64,000 bases of DNA from Muricoccus pecuniae (GTDB lineage: Bacteria > Pseudomonadota > Alphaproteobacteria > Acetobacterales > Acetobacteraceae), in contig NZ_JACIJD010000001.1 in NCBI RefSeq assembly GCF_014199205.1, positions 186,001-250,000 of the forward strand. Reading direction: 5' to 3'. Shown piece after piece: positions 9,320 through 18,253 of this stretch; positions within the stretch are counted from its first letter, which is position 1; each line of letters begins with the position of its first letter. The notes below the pieces were generated by a model. It made no database searches. It was not told the origin of the DNA and saw only the letters and a list, made by a program, of their open reading frames with translations. A program made the translations under genes and the position numbers.

Positions 9320-12165
9320 CACGCGACCGCCGCCTCGCAGCGCAGGCAGAGGGTGGGGTGGGCGGCGGAGCGGCCGACTTCCGGCAGCACGCGCCAGCAG
9401 CGGTCGCATTTCTGACCGGGCGCCGGGGCGAAGCGGGCGGCGGCGTGCTCCCCTTCCTCCACCCCCTCGCCCTCGGGCTTCGTGCCGAGCAGGGTCAGGT
9501 CGGAGGTGATGCAGAGCTCGGCCCAGGGGAGGTCCGTCAGGTCGGCATAGGTTTCGCCAAGATAGAGTTCCGGCGCGGCCTGGAGGGAGCTGCCGATGGT
9601 GCCGGCCGCGCGCGCCTTCTCCAGCGCGGCGGTGACGAGGGAGCGCACGGCCCGCGCCCGCGCCCAGCGGGCCGCCAGCGCCTCGTCCCGCCACGCCGCC
9701 GGGATCTCGGGGAAGGTCTGCATGTGCACGCTGTCCGCAGCCTCGCCAAAGCGGGCGAGCCAGGCCTCTTCCGCGGTGAAGACGAGGACGGGGGCGAGCC
9801 AGGTGCAGAGGCAGCGGTGCAGCACGTCGAGCACCGTGCGCGCGCTCCGGCGGCGCGGGTCGTCCGCGCGGTCGCAGTAGAGGCTGTCCTTGCGAATGTC
9901 GAAGAGGAAGGCCGAGAGGTCGGAGGCGCAGAAGTTGTGGATCTCCGGCACCACGCCGGACCAGTCGTAATCCGCGGCGGCGCGGCGGATGCGCGCGTCG
10001 ATCTCCGCCACGCGGTGCAGGATGAAGCGCTCCAACTCCGGCAGTTCCGCGTGATCGACCCTCTCCGCCTCGGTGAAGCCGTCGAGACTGCCGAGCAGCC
10101 AGCGCAGCGTGTTGCGGATGCGGCGATACAGCTCCGCCTGCTGGCCGAGGATCGTCTTGCCGATGCGGAGGTCCTCGGCGAAGTCCGAGTTCATCACCCA
10201 GAGCCGCAGGATGTCCGCGCCGTAGTCCTTCATCACCTCCTGCGGGGCGGTGACGTTGCCGAGGGACTTGGACATCTTCCGCCCGGATTCATCGAGCACG
10301 AAGCCATGGGTCAGAATCGCCTTGAAGGGCGCCATGTCCCGCGTGCCGATCGCTTCCAGCAGGGAGGAGTGGAACCAGCCGCGATGCTGGTCCGAGCCCT
10401 CCAGGTACAGGTCTGCCGGGAAGGGCAGGTTGTGGTCGGGCAGGCAGAAGGCGTGGGTCGAGCCGGACTCGAACCACACGTCCACGATGTCCATCACCTG
10501 CTCGTACTCGTCCGGGTTCCGCTCGTTGCCGAGGAAACGCGCGGCGGCGCCGGGCTTGTACCAGGCATCGGCCCCTTCCTCGCGGAAGGCGCTCAGGATG
10601 CGCTCCATCACCTCGGGGTCGCGCAGCGGCTCGCCCGTGCGCTTCTCGACGAAGACGGCGATGGGCACGCCCCAGGCGCGCTGGCGGGAGATGCACCAGT
10701 CCGGGCGCGCCGCGACCATGGAGCCGATGCGGTTGCGCCCCTGGTCCGGCACGAACTGCGTCTCGGCGATGGCGGCCAGCGCCTTCGCCCGGATCCGGTT
10801 GGCGTCGTCCATGGCGATGAACCACTGGGGCGTCGCGCGGAAGATCACGGGCTTCTTGCTGCGCCAGGAATGCGGGTAGCTGTGCTTCAGCGTGCCGCGC
10901 GCGGCGAGCGTGCCCATCGTCTCCAGCGCGGCCATGACGGCCTCATGCGCCTTGAAGACGTGGGTGCCTGCGAAGCCCGCCGCCTGGACGGTGTAGGTGC
11001 CGTCGTCGCCCACCATCTCCGGCACGGGCAGGCCGTGCGCGCGGCCGAGGGCGAAGTCGTCCTCGCCGTGGCTGGGGGCGATGTGCACGAAGCCCGTGCC
11101 GGCTTCGGCCGTGACGAACTCGCCCGGCAGCATCGGCACGTCGTGGTCATAGGCGCCCTCGCCCGGCGCCCAGCCGCGCAGGGGGTGGGCGAGGATCGTG
11201 CCGGCGAACTCGGCCCCCTTGAAGACGCGCCGCAGCGAGTGCGCGGCGATGCCGGCCTCCTTCTCGAAGGCGGGGAGGAGCGAGAGGGCCACGATCAGGT
11301 CGTCGCCGGTGGCGAGGCGCGAGCCCTCCTCGATGCCGTCCACATGGATCAGCGCGTAGTCGATCTCCTCGCCATAGGCGACGGCGCGGTTGGCGGGGAT
11401 GGTCCAGGGGGTGGTGGTCCAGATCACCACCCGGGCCTCCTCCAGCTCCGGCACGCCCGTGCTCACCACGGGGAAGGCGGCGTGCAGCGTGGGGCTGGTG
11501 ACGTCGTGGTACTCGATCTCGGCGTCCGCCAGCGCGGTCTTCTCGACCGGGCTCCACATCACCGGGCGCAGGCCGCGGTAGAGGGAGCCGTTCATCAGGA
11601 ACTTCCCAATCTCCCCGGCGATCACCGCCTCCGAGGTGAAGTCCATGGTGGCGTAGCGGTTCTCCCAGTCGCCGAGCACGCCGAGGCGCTGGAACTCCTG
11701 GGACTGGATGCCGAGCCAGTGGCGGGCGTACTGCCGGCACTCCTCGCGGAACTCGAGGACTGGGACGGAATCCTTGTCCCGCTTCTTCGCGCGGTACTCC
11801 TCCTCGACCTTCCACTCGATCGGCAGGCCGTGGCAGTCCCAGCCCGGGACGTAGTCGGCGTCCCGCCCCGACATCTGGGCGGCGCGGTTGATCACGTCCT
11901 TCAGGATCTTGTTCAGCGCGTGGCCGATATGCAGCGGGCCGTTCGCATAGGGCGGGCCGTCATGAAGGACGAACTTCCGCAACCCGCGGGAGCGCTCACG
12001 GAGCTGCCCGCGGAGGTCCTGCGCCTTCCAGCGGGCGAGCGTCGCGGGCTCGCGCTTGGGCAGGTCGCCGCGCATGGGGAAGGGCGTCCGGGGCAGGAAG
12101 ACGGTGCTGCGGTAGTCGCGGCCCTCCTGCGCGCTGGCATTCTCGGGGGCAGGGGCGTCGGTCAT
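9319..12165 (-). CDS. ileS: Isoleucyl-tRNA synthetase
   Basis: A 948-residue class I aminoacyl-tRNA synthetase charging tRNA-Ile. The HIGH signature is at residues 79-82 (PPYANGPLHIGHALNK), the KMSKS loop near residue 630 (ESGRKMSKSLGN) and WCISRQRAWGVPI near 480. The C-terminus has a zinc-finger-like CDRCWR...CLRCE as in bacterial-type IleRS. Between HIGH and KMSKS lies the CP1 editing domain with TTPWTIPANRAVAYG. It heads the ileS-lspA-DUF3035-M16-M16 string. The 227 bp upstream (12166-12392) contains no gene; the ileS promoter must be there but no clear box was seen. Confidence 0.98.
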   Translation of the reverse strand: MTDAPAPENASAQEGRDYRSTVFLPRTPFPMRGDLPKREPATLARWKAQDLRGQLRERSRGLRKFVLHDGPPYANGPLHIGHALNKILKDVINRAAQMSGRDADYVPGWDCHGLPIEWKVEEEYRAKKRDKDSVPVLEFREECRQYARHWLGIQSQEFQRLGVLGDWENRYATMDFTSEAVIAGEIGKFLMNGSLYRGLRPVMWSPVEKTALADAEIEYHDVTSPTLHAAFPVVSTGVPELEEARVVIWTTTPWTIPANRAVAYGEEIDYALIHVDGIEEGSRLATGDDLIVALSLLPAFEKEAGIAAHSLRRVFKGAEFAGTILAHPLRGWAPGEGAYDHDVPMLPGEFVTAEAGTGFVHIAPSHGEDDFALGRAHGLPVPEMVGDDGTYTVQAAGFAGTHVFKAHEAVMAALETMGTLAARGTLKHSYPHSWRSKKPVIFRATPQWFIAMDDANRIRAKALAAIAETQFVPDQGRNRIGSMVAARPDWCISRQRAWGVPIAVFVEKRTGEPLRDPEVMERILSAFREEGADAWYKPGAAARFLGNERNPDEYEQVMDIVDVWFESGSTHAFCLPDHNLPFPADLYLEGSDQHRGWFHSSLLEAIGTRDMAPFKAILTHGFVLDESGRKMSKSLGNVTAPQEVMKDYGADILRLWVMNSDFAEDLRIGKTILGQQAELYRRIRNTLRWLLGSLDGFTEAERVDHAELPELERFILHRVAEIDARIRRAAADYDWSGVVPEIHNFCASDLSAFLFDIRKDSLYCDRADDPRRRSARTVLDVLHRCLCTWLAPVLVFTAEEAWLARFGEAADSVHMQTFPEIPAAWRDEALAARWARARAVRSLVTAALEKARAAGTIGSSLQAAPELYLGETYADLTDLPWAELCITSDLTLLGTKPEGEGVEEGEHAAARFAPAPGQKCDRCWRVLPEVGRSAAHPTLCLRCEAAVA

Positions 12166-12392
12166 GGTCGGTCCGGGTCTCGGGGCCGCGCGGGCCCGGA
12201 TCGGGGCCCGGCGCAGCGAAGGGGCTGGCGCGGCGGTTGTCTCCCGGCCCTCAGAGGAGGACCGGGCCGGGAATTCGCGCCCGCATGGGGGCTGTGCGCG
12301 GCCGGAGGAGCATGGGCGCCATATGCGGAGGCGGCGCGGGCGGGGTCAAGGAGCCCCCGGGGGCTCGGCCGGCCGCCGCGCCGCCACCGTGC

Positions 12393-12686
12393 TCAGCCCT
12401 CGGCGGGCTCGTCCCGGAGATAGGGCTCCACCTTTCCCTGCAGCTTCATCGTCATCGGCTTGCCCTTGCGGTCCAGCGCCTTGCCGACGGAGAGGCGCAC
12501 CCAGCCCTCGCTGACGCAGTACTCCTCCACGTTGTTCTTCTCGACGCCCTTGAAGCGGATGCCCACGCCCCGCTCCAGCAGCTCGGCGTTGAAATAGGGG
12601 CTGGCGGGGTCGGTCGAGAGGCGGTCGGGCATGGCGGGGGCGGTGTCGGCGGGGCCGGGCGCGGTGTCGGCGGTGTCGTCGGTCAT
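12393..12686 (-). CDS. DUF3297 family protein
   Basis: A 97-residue protein. Residues 19-90 match the DUF3297 pattern: MPDRLSTDPASPYFNAELLERG, GIRFKGVEKNNVEEYCVSEGWVR, and a basic KALDRKGKPMTMKLQGKVEPY tail. No catalytic function is established for the family. The first 18 residues are a Thr/Ala/Asp-rich extension (TADTAPGPADTAP); a start at 12632 (MPDRL) would give the compact domain alone. It is 35 bp downstream of the glycosyltransferase at 12722-14119 on the same strand. Confidence 0.85.
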   Translation of the reverse strand: MTDDTADTAPGPADTAPAMPDRLSTDPASPYFNAELLERGVGIRFKGVEKNNVEEYCVSEGWVRLSVGKALDRKGKPMTMKLQGKVEPYLRDEPAEG

Positions 12687-12721
12687 GTCGGCGGGCCTTG
12701 ATGGGCGTTCGGGTCGGGGTG

Positions 12722-14119
12722 TTAGCGAAGCGCGGGGGCGGAGTCCAAGACCGGTTCCGAGAACGGCGCCGGCGGGGCGCCCGGCTCGAACCGCACGCCG
12801 AGGCGGGCGTAGAGCTCGGAGAGTCGCCGCTCGTAGGCCTCGGCGCTGAAGAATCCTGCCTGGCGGCGGCCTTCCAGCGAGAGGCGCCCGCGCAGGTCGG
12901 CATCCGCGTCCAGCGCCCGGATGCCCTCGACCATCGCGCGGATGTCGTAGGGATTCACCTTCACGGCAGCGTCCCCGACCACTTCCGGCAGGGAGGAGGT
13001 GTCGGAGGTGAGGACGGGCGTGCCGAGGCTCATCGCCTCCAGCGCCGGTAGGCCGAAGCCCTCGTAGAGGGAGGGGAAGAGCACGGCCCTGGCGCCGCGG
13101 ATAAGGCTGACCAGCAGGCGGAAGGGCGCGTAGTCCAGCAGCACGATCTTGCGCCGCGTCACCAGCCGCCCGTTCTCCTGCGAGATGTACTTAATGTGGT
13201 CGTCGAAGAGAACCTTCAGCTCTTGGTCGCTCTTCCATGCCTGCTTGCCGACGATGACGAGCGGCAGATCGGAGCCGGAAGCGAGGAAGGCCTCGATCAT
13301 GCGGCCAACATTCTTCTTCGGCTCGATCGCGCCGAAGAACATGAAGTAGCCCTTCCAGTCCAGGCCGAAGGATCCCGCCACCTCGTCGCGCGCCATGTCC
13401 TCCGGCTTGTCGGCGAGTTTGGGCGGCAATTCCACCGACTGGTAAGTATTGGTCACCTTCTCCGGATCGGCGCCGAGGAGGTTGATGATGTCGCGACGCG
13501 AGGCCTCGCTGACCGTGACTATATGGTCTGCCTGGGCGAGGAGCGTCATGCAGAGCCGGTAGTAACGTCGCTTGTGGTCCAGCGTGGTGAAGGGCAGGCG
13601 CAGCGGCACGAGGTCGTGGAAGCAGTAGATGTTCTTTGCACCCTGGATCCGCAGCGGGAGCGGATAGGTCCAGTGCACCAGTTCCGGCGAGTTCGCCGGG
13701 CTGGGCAGGGGGATCACTCTCTTGAAGATCTTAAAGTTGTTGTGGGAGCGGGTGAACACGTCCTCCACGTTCCACAGCCGGTCGAAATGCGGCATGCGCG
13801 CGGAGAAGGTGTCCGTCACCACATTTCCCGTGACCGGCACCTCGACCACTTTCTCGTTGAAGCCGGCGAGGAGCATCTGGCGGAGTTGCCGGGCGGGGCG
13901 GATGTTCATCATGCGCTGGGATGGATCGTCGAAGAAGGTGACCTCCCGCAGCAGCGGCTTCAGCTTTGGGCTGACGGGCCGGCCGTAAAGCACCTCCACC
14001 TCGGCTCCCATCGTGCCGAGCCGGTAGGAGAGGTTCCGCGCATAGGTGGACACGCCGGTGCCCTGTTCCAGCGCGAGGTTGAAGCCATCGATGAGAATCC
14101 GTGGGCGCATCCCGTTCAT
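12722..14119 (-). CDS. Glycosyltransferase family 4, edge of capsule locus
   Basis: A 465-residue GT-B glycosyltransferase. The N-terminal Rossmann part begins RILIDGFNLALEQGTGVSTYARNL, the usual donor-independent start with the GTGV loop. The C-terminal nucleotide-sugar site has FGAIEPKKNVGRMIEAF (about residue 260) and the Glu-containing motif FPSLYEGFGLPALEAMSLGTPV (about residue 365). The start was set at 14119 (MNGMRPRIL); 14110 is a close alternative, and upstream codons lack homology. Parts of the 5' half use more A/T in wobble positions than flanking genes, which could reflect transfer. It is divergent from the TPR glycosyltransferase and probably adds a sugar to the capsule or an associated glycan. 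Confidence 0.88.
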   Translation of the reverse strand: MNGMRPRILIDGFNLALEQGTGVSTYARNLSYRLGTMGAEVEVLYGRPVSPKLKPLLREVTFFDDPSQRMMNIRPARQLRQMLLAGFNEKVVEVPVTGNVVTDTFSARMPHFDRLWNVEDVFTRSHNNFKIFKRVIPLPSPANSPELVHWTYPLPLRIQGAKNIYCFHDLVPLRLPFTTLDHKRRYYRLCMTLLAQADHIVTVSEASRRDIINLLGADPEKVTNTYQSVELPPKLADKPEDMARDEVAGSFGLDWKGYFMFFGAIEPKKNVGRMIEAFLASGSDLPLVIVGKQAWKSDQELKVLFDDHIKYISQENGRLVTRRKIVLLDYAPFRLLVSLIRGARAVLFPSLYEGFGLPALEAMSLGTPVLTSDTSSLPEVVGDAAVKVNPYDIRAMVEGIRALDADADLRGRLSLEGRRQAGFFSAEAYERRLSELYARLGVRFEPGAPPAPFSEPVLDSAPALR

Positions 14120-14213
14120 TCTAGGCGAGATGGCCGCGGGCAGGAACCGGGGGTTGCGCGCTGGCCTTGCAATACCCGCCACCGCATGCTCCGCCATGCG
14201 CGACGGGGATCGG

Positions 14214-16439
14214 ATGCGAGGGGGACCGGGCGTGAGCGGGAATGGTGGGGAGGATCCGGGCGAGCTGCTGTCGCGGGGCGATGCCGCGCGCGACGCGGGC
14301 GATTGGGCCGAGGCGGCGGAGGCCTATGGCGCCTTCCTCCGCCTGCGGCCGGACGATCCCGGCATCCTCGTCCAGCGCGGCCACTGCCTGAAGGAGGATG
14401 GCGACCCGGCGGCGGCCCTCGCCCTCTACCGCCGCGCCGAGGCGCTGAGGCCCGACGAGGCCGACATCCCCCTCCAGATCGGCCACGCGCTGAAGCTGCT
14501 CGGGCGGCGGGGCGCGGCGGCGGAGGCCTATGGGCGGGCGCTCGCCCTCGCGCCGCTGGAGACGGATCCCTGGAACGAGTGGCGTGCCCTCCTGCCCCAT
14601 CTCACCGCCGCGCCGGCCGACGGGCCCGTGCTCGACCTCTCCGACCTCGTGAGCTGGTACGGCCACCGGCGGGCGCCGAGCGGCATCCAGCGCGTGCAGG
14701 CCGAGATCGCGGCCGTGGCCGGGGGCGCGACGCTCTGCGCCATGCATCCCGAGGACGGCGTGTGGCGCGTGCTGCCCCTCGGCCTCTTCCGCCGCCTGCA
14801 CGCGCTGTCCCGCAGCGGGGCGGACCCGGAGGAGCCCGCATGGAGGGAGGCGCTGTCCGTCCTCGGCGCCTGGCGCCGCGAGGGGGCGGCGCTGCGGCCG
14901 GGGCCGGGCGCCGTCATCATCACCCTCGGCAGCGCCTGGTGGCTGCCGCGCTACGCCACGGCCCTCCGCGCGGCCCGGGCGGCGGGGGCGCGCCACGTGC
15001 CCGTGCTGCATGACTGCGGCCCGCTGGTGCTCCCCGGCCAGGTCGACGAGGCGACGCGGGCCGATTTCGGGCGCTGGTTCTCCGGCCTGCCCGCGCTGGC
15101 GGACGGGGTGATCGCCGTCTCCGGGGCCACCGCCGCCGAGTACCGCCGCCTGATGGCGCGCTACCTGCCGGACTGGCCCGCGCCCCCCGTCACCGTCGTC
15201 CCGCCGGACGGAAGGCCCGCCACGGTAGAGGCGGAGGAGGAGCCGGAGCCGCCGCCGACCGTGGCGGCCACCCCGGCCGCCGGCGCCCTTCGCCTCGCCG
15301 GATTGTCCCGCCGCCGCGCGGCGCCCCTGGCGCTCCAGGCCGCCCGCGCCGCCGGGCGCGTCCATCCCGACCTGCCGGAGGAGCCCTTCGTCCTCCTCGT
15401 CTCCAGCCTGGAGCCGCGCAAGAACCACCTCCTGGCCCTCGCCGCCTGGCGCATGCTGCTCGACCGCCGGGGCGCCGGGGGCACGCCGCGCCTCGTCCTC
15501 GCCGGGCGGCGCGCGCCGGGGGACGGGCCGGTGATGGACGCGCTGGCCGCCGACCCCGCCCTGGCGGAGCGGGTGACGCTGCTTCACGAGCTGGACGACG
15601 CGGCGCTCTCCCGACTCTACCGCGGCTGCCTCTTCACCCTCTATCCCAGCCGGCACGAGGGATGGGGGCTGCCCGTCTCGGAGTCCCTCTTCCACCGGCG
15701 GGTGCCGCTCGTCTCCGAGATCCCGGCGCTGATGGAGAGCGGCCGCAAGGGCGCGGTGTTCTTCACCCCGAACAGCGCGGAGGACCTGGCCACGGCGGCG
15801 GAGGGGCTGATCGCGGACCCCGCGCGGCTGGCCGCGCTCGCGGCCCGCATCCCGCGGCACGGCGGGCTGCGTCCCTGGGCCAAGGTGGCGGAGGACCTTC
15901 TCGCCGCGGCCCGGCGCCTGGCCGCCACGCCGCGGGAGGCCCCGCCCGCCCTGGTGCCCTGCGTTCCCGTCGCGCTCGGCCACGCGCACGCCATCGGCCC
16001 CGATCCCGCGCTCACCCGCGCGGAGTCCGTGCAGAGCGGCGGCGGCTGGTACCCCGTGGAGGACTGGGGCGTGTGGACGCGGGCGGGCCGGGCGGTGATG
16101 CACCTCCTCGCACCCTCCTCGGGGCCGGCCCGGCTGGCCCTCGTCTTCCGCTGGCCCCCCGGGGCACAAGGGCTGCTGCGGATCACGCTCGGCCGGGCCG
16201 GCGCGCCGGTCTCGGCCGCCGAGCTGCGGCCCGGCGTGCGGGAGGAGATCGCGCTGGAGATCGGGGCGGGCGACCCCGAGCTACACCTCGCCCTCGAATG
16301 CCTGCCCGGCACGCGCCTGCCCGAGGGACGGGAGGCGGGGGTGGGCGTCGTCTCGGTGGCGGTGATGGCGGGCGGCTCGCCGGCCGACCGCGTGGCCTTC
16401 CTCGAGAACCGGGTCCTCGTGCCCGCGATCCCGGGCTGA
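14214..16439 (+). CDS. TPR-glycosyltransferase family 4 fusion with C-terminal beta domain
   Basis: A roughly 741-residue protein in three parts. Residues about 15-115 contain about three tetratricopeptide repeats (GDWAEAAEAYGAFLRLRPDD and following). A GT-B domain (about 135-580) opens with VLDLSDLVSWYGHRRAPSGIQRVQ. It has SSLEPRKNHLLALAAWRML near 400 and LYPSRHEGWGLPVSESL near 475, the nucleotide-sugar site with its Glu. The last 150 residues, from GWYPVEDWGVWTRAGRAVMHL, look like a beta-sandwich often appended to polysaccharide glycosyltransferases. ATG 14214 follows GGGGAT; 14196 and GTG 14232 are alternatives. It shares the APSGIxRV entry motif with the glycosyltransferase at 34182-35522. 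Confidence 0.85.
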   Translation: MRGGPGVSGNGGEDPGELLSRGDAARDAGDWAEAAEAYGAFLRLRPDDPGILVQRGHCLKEDGDPAAALALYRRAEALRPDEADIPLQIGHALKLLGRRGAAAEAYGRALALAPLETDPWNEWRALLPHLTAAPADGPVLDLSDLVSWYGHRRAPSGIQRVQAEIAAVAGGATLCAMHPEDGVWRVLPLGLFRRLHALSRSGADPEEPAWREALSVLGAWRREGAALRPGPGAVIITLGSAWWLPRYATALRAARAAGARHVPVLHDCGPLVLPGQVDEATRADFGRWFSGLPALADGVIAVSGATAAEYRRLMARYLPDWPAPPVTVVPPDGRPATVEAEEEPEPPPTVAATPAAGALRLAGLSRRRAAPLALQAARAAGRVHPDLPEEPFVLLVSSLEPRKNHLLALAAWRMLLDRRGAGGTPRLVLAGRRAPGDGPVMDALAADPALAERVTLLHELDDAALSRLYRGCLFTLYPSRHEGWGLPVSESLFHRRVPLVSEIPALMESGRKGAVFFTPNSAEDLATAAEGLIADPARLAALAARIPRHGGLRPWAKVAEDLLAAARRLAATPREAPPALVPCVPVALGHAHAIGPDPALTRAESVQSGGGWYPVEDWGVWTRAGRAVMHLLAPSSGPARLALVFRWPPGAQGLLRITLGRAGAPVSAAELRPGVREEIALEIGAGDPELHLALECLPGTRLPEGREAGVGVVSVAVMAGGSPADRVAFLENRVLVPAIPG

Positions 16440-16446
16440 AAGACGC

Positions 16447-16469
16447 GGGCGGCGCGCGCGGCGCCGCCC
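16447..16469. terminator. Candidate bidirectional hairpin terminator
   Basis: Perfect 8-bp GC stem (GGGCGGCG/CGCCGCCC) with a 7-base loop, lying exactly between two converging genes (ends at 16439 and 16484). There is no run of T on either side, so it is not a classical intrinsic terminator. Confidence 0.45.
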
Positions 16470-16483
16470 GGAGGCCTCCGCCG

Positions 16484-18253
16484 TTACTGGAAGACGCGGG
16501 CGGAGAGGGCCGTCTGATAGATGAGCTGAAGCACGTCCCGCGTCACCTGGAACAGCTTGGGGTCCAGGCGGGGGAGGGCGATCAGCTCGTCGCCGGGGCG
16601 CGGGCCCTCGCGCGGCTCCAGCACCAGCTCGCCGCTCGCGCGGCGGATCATGATGTTGGAGAGGTTGCCGCGCTGGGTGAAGCCGCCGGCCTGGCGGACA
16701 TAGTCCTCAATCCGCAGGTTCGGGCGCCAGAGCACGGCCTGGGGCGCGGAGACCTCGCCGGCCACCAGCACCACCTCGCTGCGCTCGGGGACCACGACGG
16801 TGTCGCCATCCTCGAGCCGGGTGTCGGTGCAGCGGCCGGAGCTGTCGGAGACCACCAGCCGCCCCTCCGGCCGGATGCGGCGCCCGCGCGAGATGTACTG
16901 CGAGACGAGCTGCGCCTCGCTCGCGCGGATCTCGGCGACGCCCGTGGTGGTGGAGGTGGCGCTGAAGAGCTGCCGCTCCAGCCGGTCCAGCGTCTCGTTG
17001 ATCGTGCGCTGCTGCTGGGCCGCGATGCGCGGGCGCAGCAGGAAGACCGATTTCGTGTCCGCCAGCACGGGATCGACCGCCACATGGTCGAGGAGCTGGC
17101 AGAGGCCGATGTCGCGGTCCGCGATCAGCACGGAGGGGCCGATGCGGCTGCCCTCGATCGTCACGCGGATGGTCTGGGCCGGCGCGTCGGTGATGAAGCT
17201 GGCCACGTCCTGGTCGAGCAGCTGGATGCGGCGCAGCTCGGCCACCGTGGTGTAGCGGGACCAGGGCGCGCCGTTGCGCGTGCCGCGCACGACGACGTTG
17301 GTGGCCGAGGGCAGCGGGCCGGCGAGCCCGATCAGCTCCTCGCCCGTCATGGCGCGGCCCGGCACCTCGAAGAGGTAGTTGTTGCGGATCGCGCCCTCCA
17401 CGCTGACCAGCGCGCCCTGCTTGGCGACGACGATCGTGTCGCCCTCTTGGAAGAGGAAGCGCGGCAGGCGGCCGGTGAGGAGGAAGGGGTAGAGGTCCAC
17501 CGTCTGCACGGTGCGGCCGCCGCGCTGGATCTGGATGTCGCGGAAGGAGCCGCGCGCGGGGTCCACGCCGCCGGCCCGCAGGAGGTAGTCCAGCACGCTC
17601 TCCATCCCCGTGCCGACATGGCGGCCGGGCGCGCGAACGAAGCCGGTGACGAAGACGCCGATCCGGTTGACGTTCAGCAGCACGGCATAGACCTGCACCT
17701 GCTGCGTGTAGATGCGGCGCACCTCCCCCTCGACCACGCGCTGGAGGTCGCCCGAGCGGGTGCCGGCGATCTTGATCGGGCCGATCGAGGGCAGGAACAG
17801 GTTGCCGTCCGCATCCACCTGGCCGATCGCCTCGGACTCCACCGCGCCCCAGACGCGGACGGAGACGCGGTCGCCCACGGCGATCACGTAGTTCGGGTTC
17901 GGCGCGTCGGAGGAAACGGGCGCGCCCCGCGTGAAGAGGCTCGCGCCGAAGACGGTGGTGGAGGGGCCGGGCGCGCGCTGCGGCTCGCCCAGCGGGCCGG
18001 AGATGGTGGGCCCGCCCTCCGCCTCGGTGGTGGTGCCGGGGCGGGAGAGAGTGCTCGCATCCGGCAGGATGGAATCGAGGGTCTGCACGGGCGCCGCCTG
18101 GGCGAGCAGCGGCCCGAGGCGGCCGGGAACCGGCTGCTGCAGCACGCTCCCGGCCTGCGCCGAGGCGGCGGCCGGCGACAGGACCGGCAGGGCCGCGGCG
18201 AGCAGGGCGAGGGCGAGGAAAGGCCCGCGAGGCTTGCGGTGTTCAGGCTGCAT
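16484..18253 (-). CDS. kpsD: Capsule polysaccharide export outer-membrane/periplasmic protein, KpsD/Wza family
   Basis: A 589-residue polysaccharide export protein. A signal peptide (FLALALLAAALPVLSPAAASAQA) is followed by a Pro/Ala-rich linker. The Poly_export domain starts at NYVIAVGDRVSVRVWGAVE (about residue 120). SLBB-type repeats follow, for example VFVTGFVRAPGRHVG, VVAKQGALVSVEGAIRNN and VVLVAGEVSAPQAVLWRP. This is the KpsD-like channel partner of the KpsMTE exporter. The ATG at 18253 lies inside the kpsE gene (11-bp overlap with its end), so expression is coupled. A GTG two codons earlier is also possible. No lipobox is visible, consistent with KpsD rather than Wza. Confidence 0.9.
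   Translation of the reverse strand: MQPEHRKPRGPFLALALLAAALPVLSPAAASAQAGSVLQQPVPGRLGPLLAQAAPVQTLDSILPDASTLSRPGTTTEAEGGPTISGPLGEPQRAPGPSTTVFGASLFTRGAPVSSDAPNPNYVIAVGDRVSVRVWGAVESEAIGQVDADGNLFLPSIGPIKIAGTRSGDLQRVVEGEVRRIYTQQVQVYAVLLNVNRIGVFVTGFVRAPGRHVGTGMESVLDYLLRAGGVDPARGSFRDIQIQRGGRTVQTVDLYPFLLTGRLPRFLFQEGDTIVVAKQGALVSVEGAIRNNYLFEVPGRAMTGEELIGLAGPLPSATNVVVRGTRNGAPWSRYTTVAELRRIQLLDQDVASFITDAPAQTIRVTIEGSRIGPSVLIADRDIGLCQLLDHVAVDPVLADTKSVFLLRPRIAAQQQRTINETLDRLERQLFSATSTTTGVAEIRASEAQLVSQYISRGRRIRPEGRLVVSDSSGRCTDTRLEDGDTVVVPERSEVVLVAGEVSAPQAVLWRPNLRIEDYVRQAGGFTQRGNLSNIMIRRASGELVLEPREGPRPGDELIALPRLDPKLFQVTRDVLQLIYQTALSARVFQ

Noticed and set aside
9358-12423. 1021-codon open frame opposite ileS
   Set aside because: Antisense shadow of a certain gene; no recognisable motifs.
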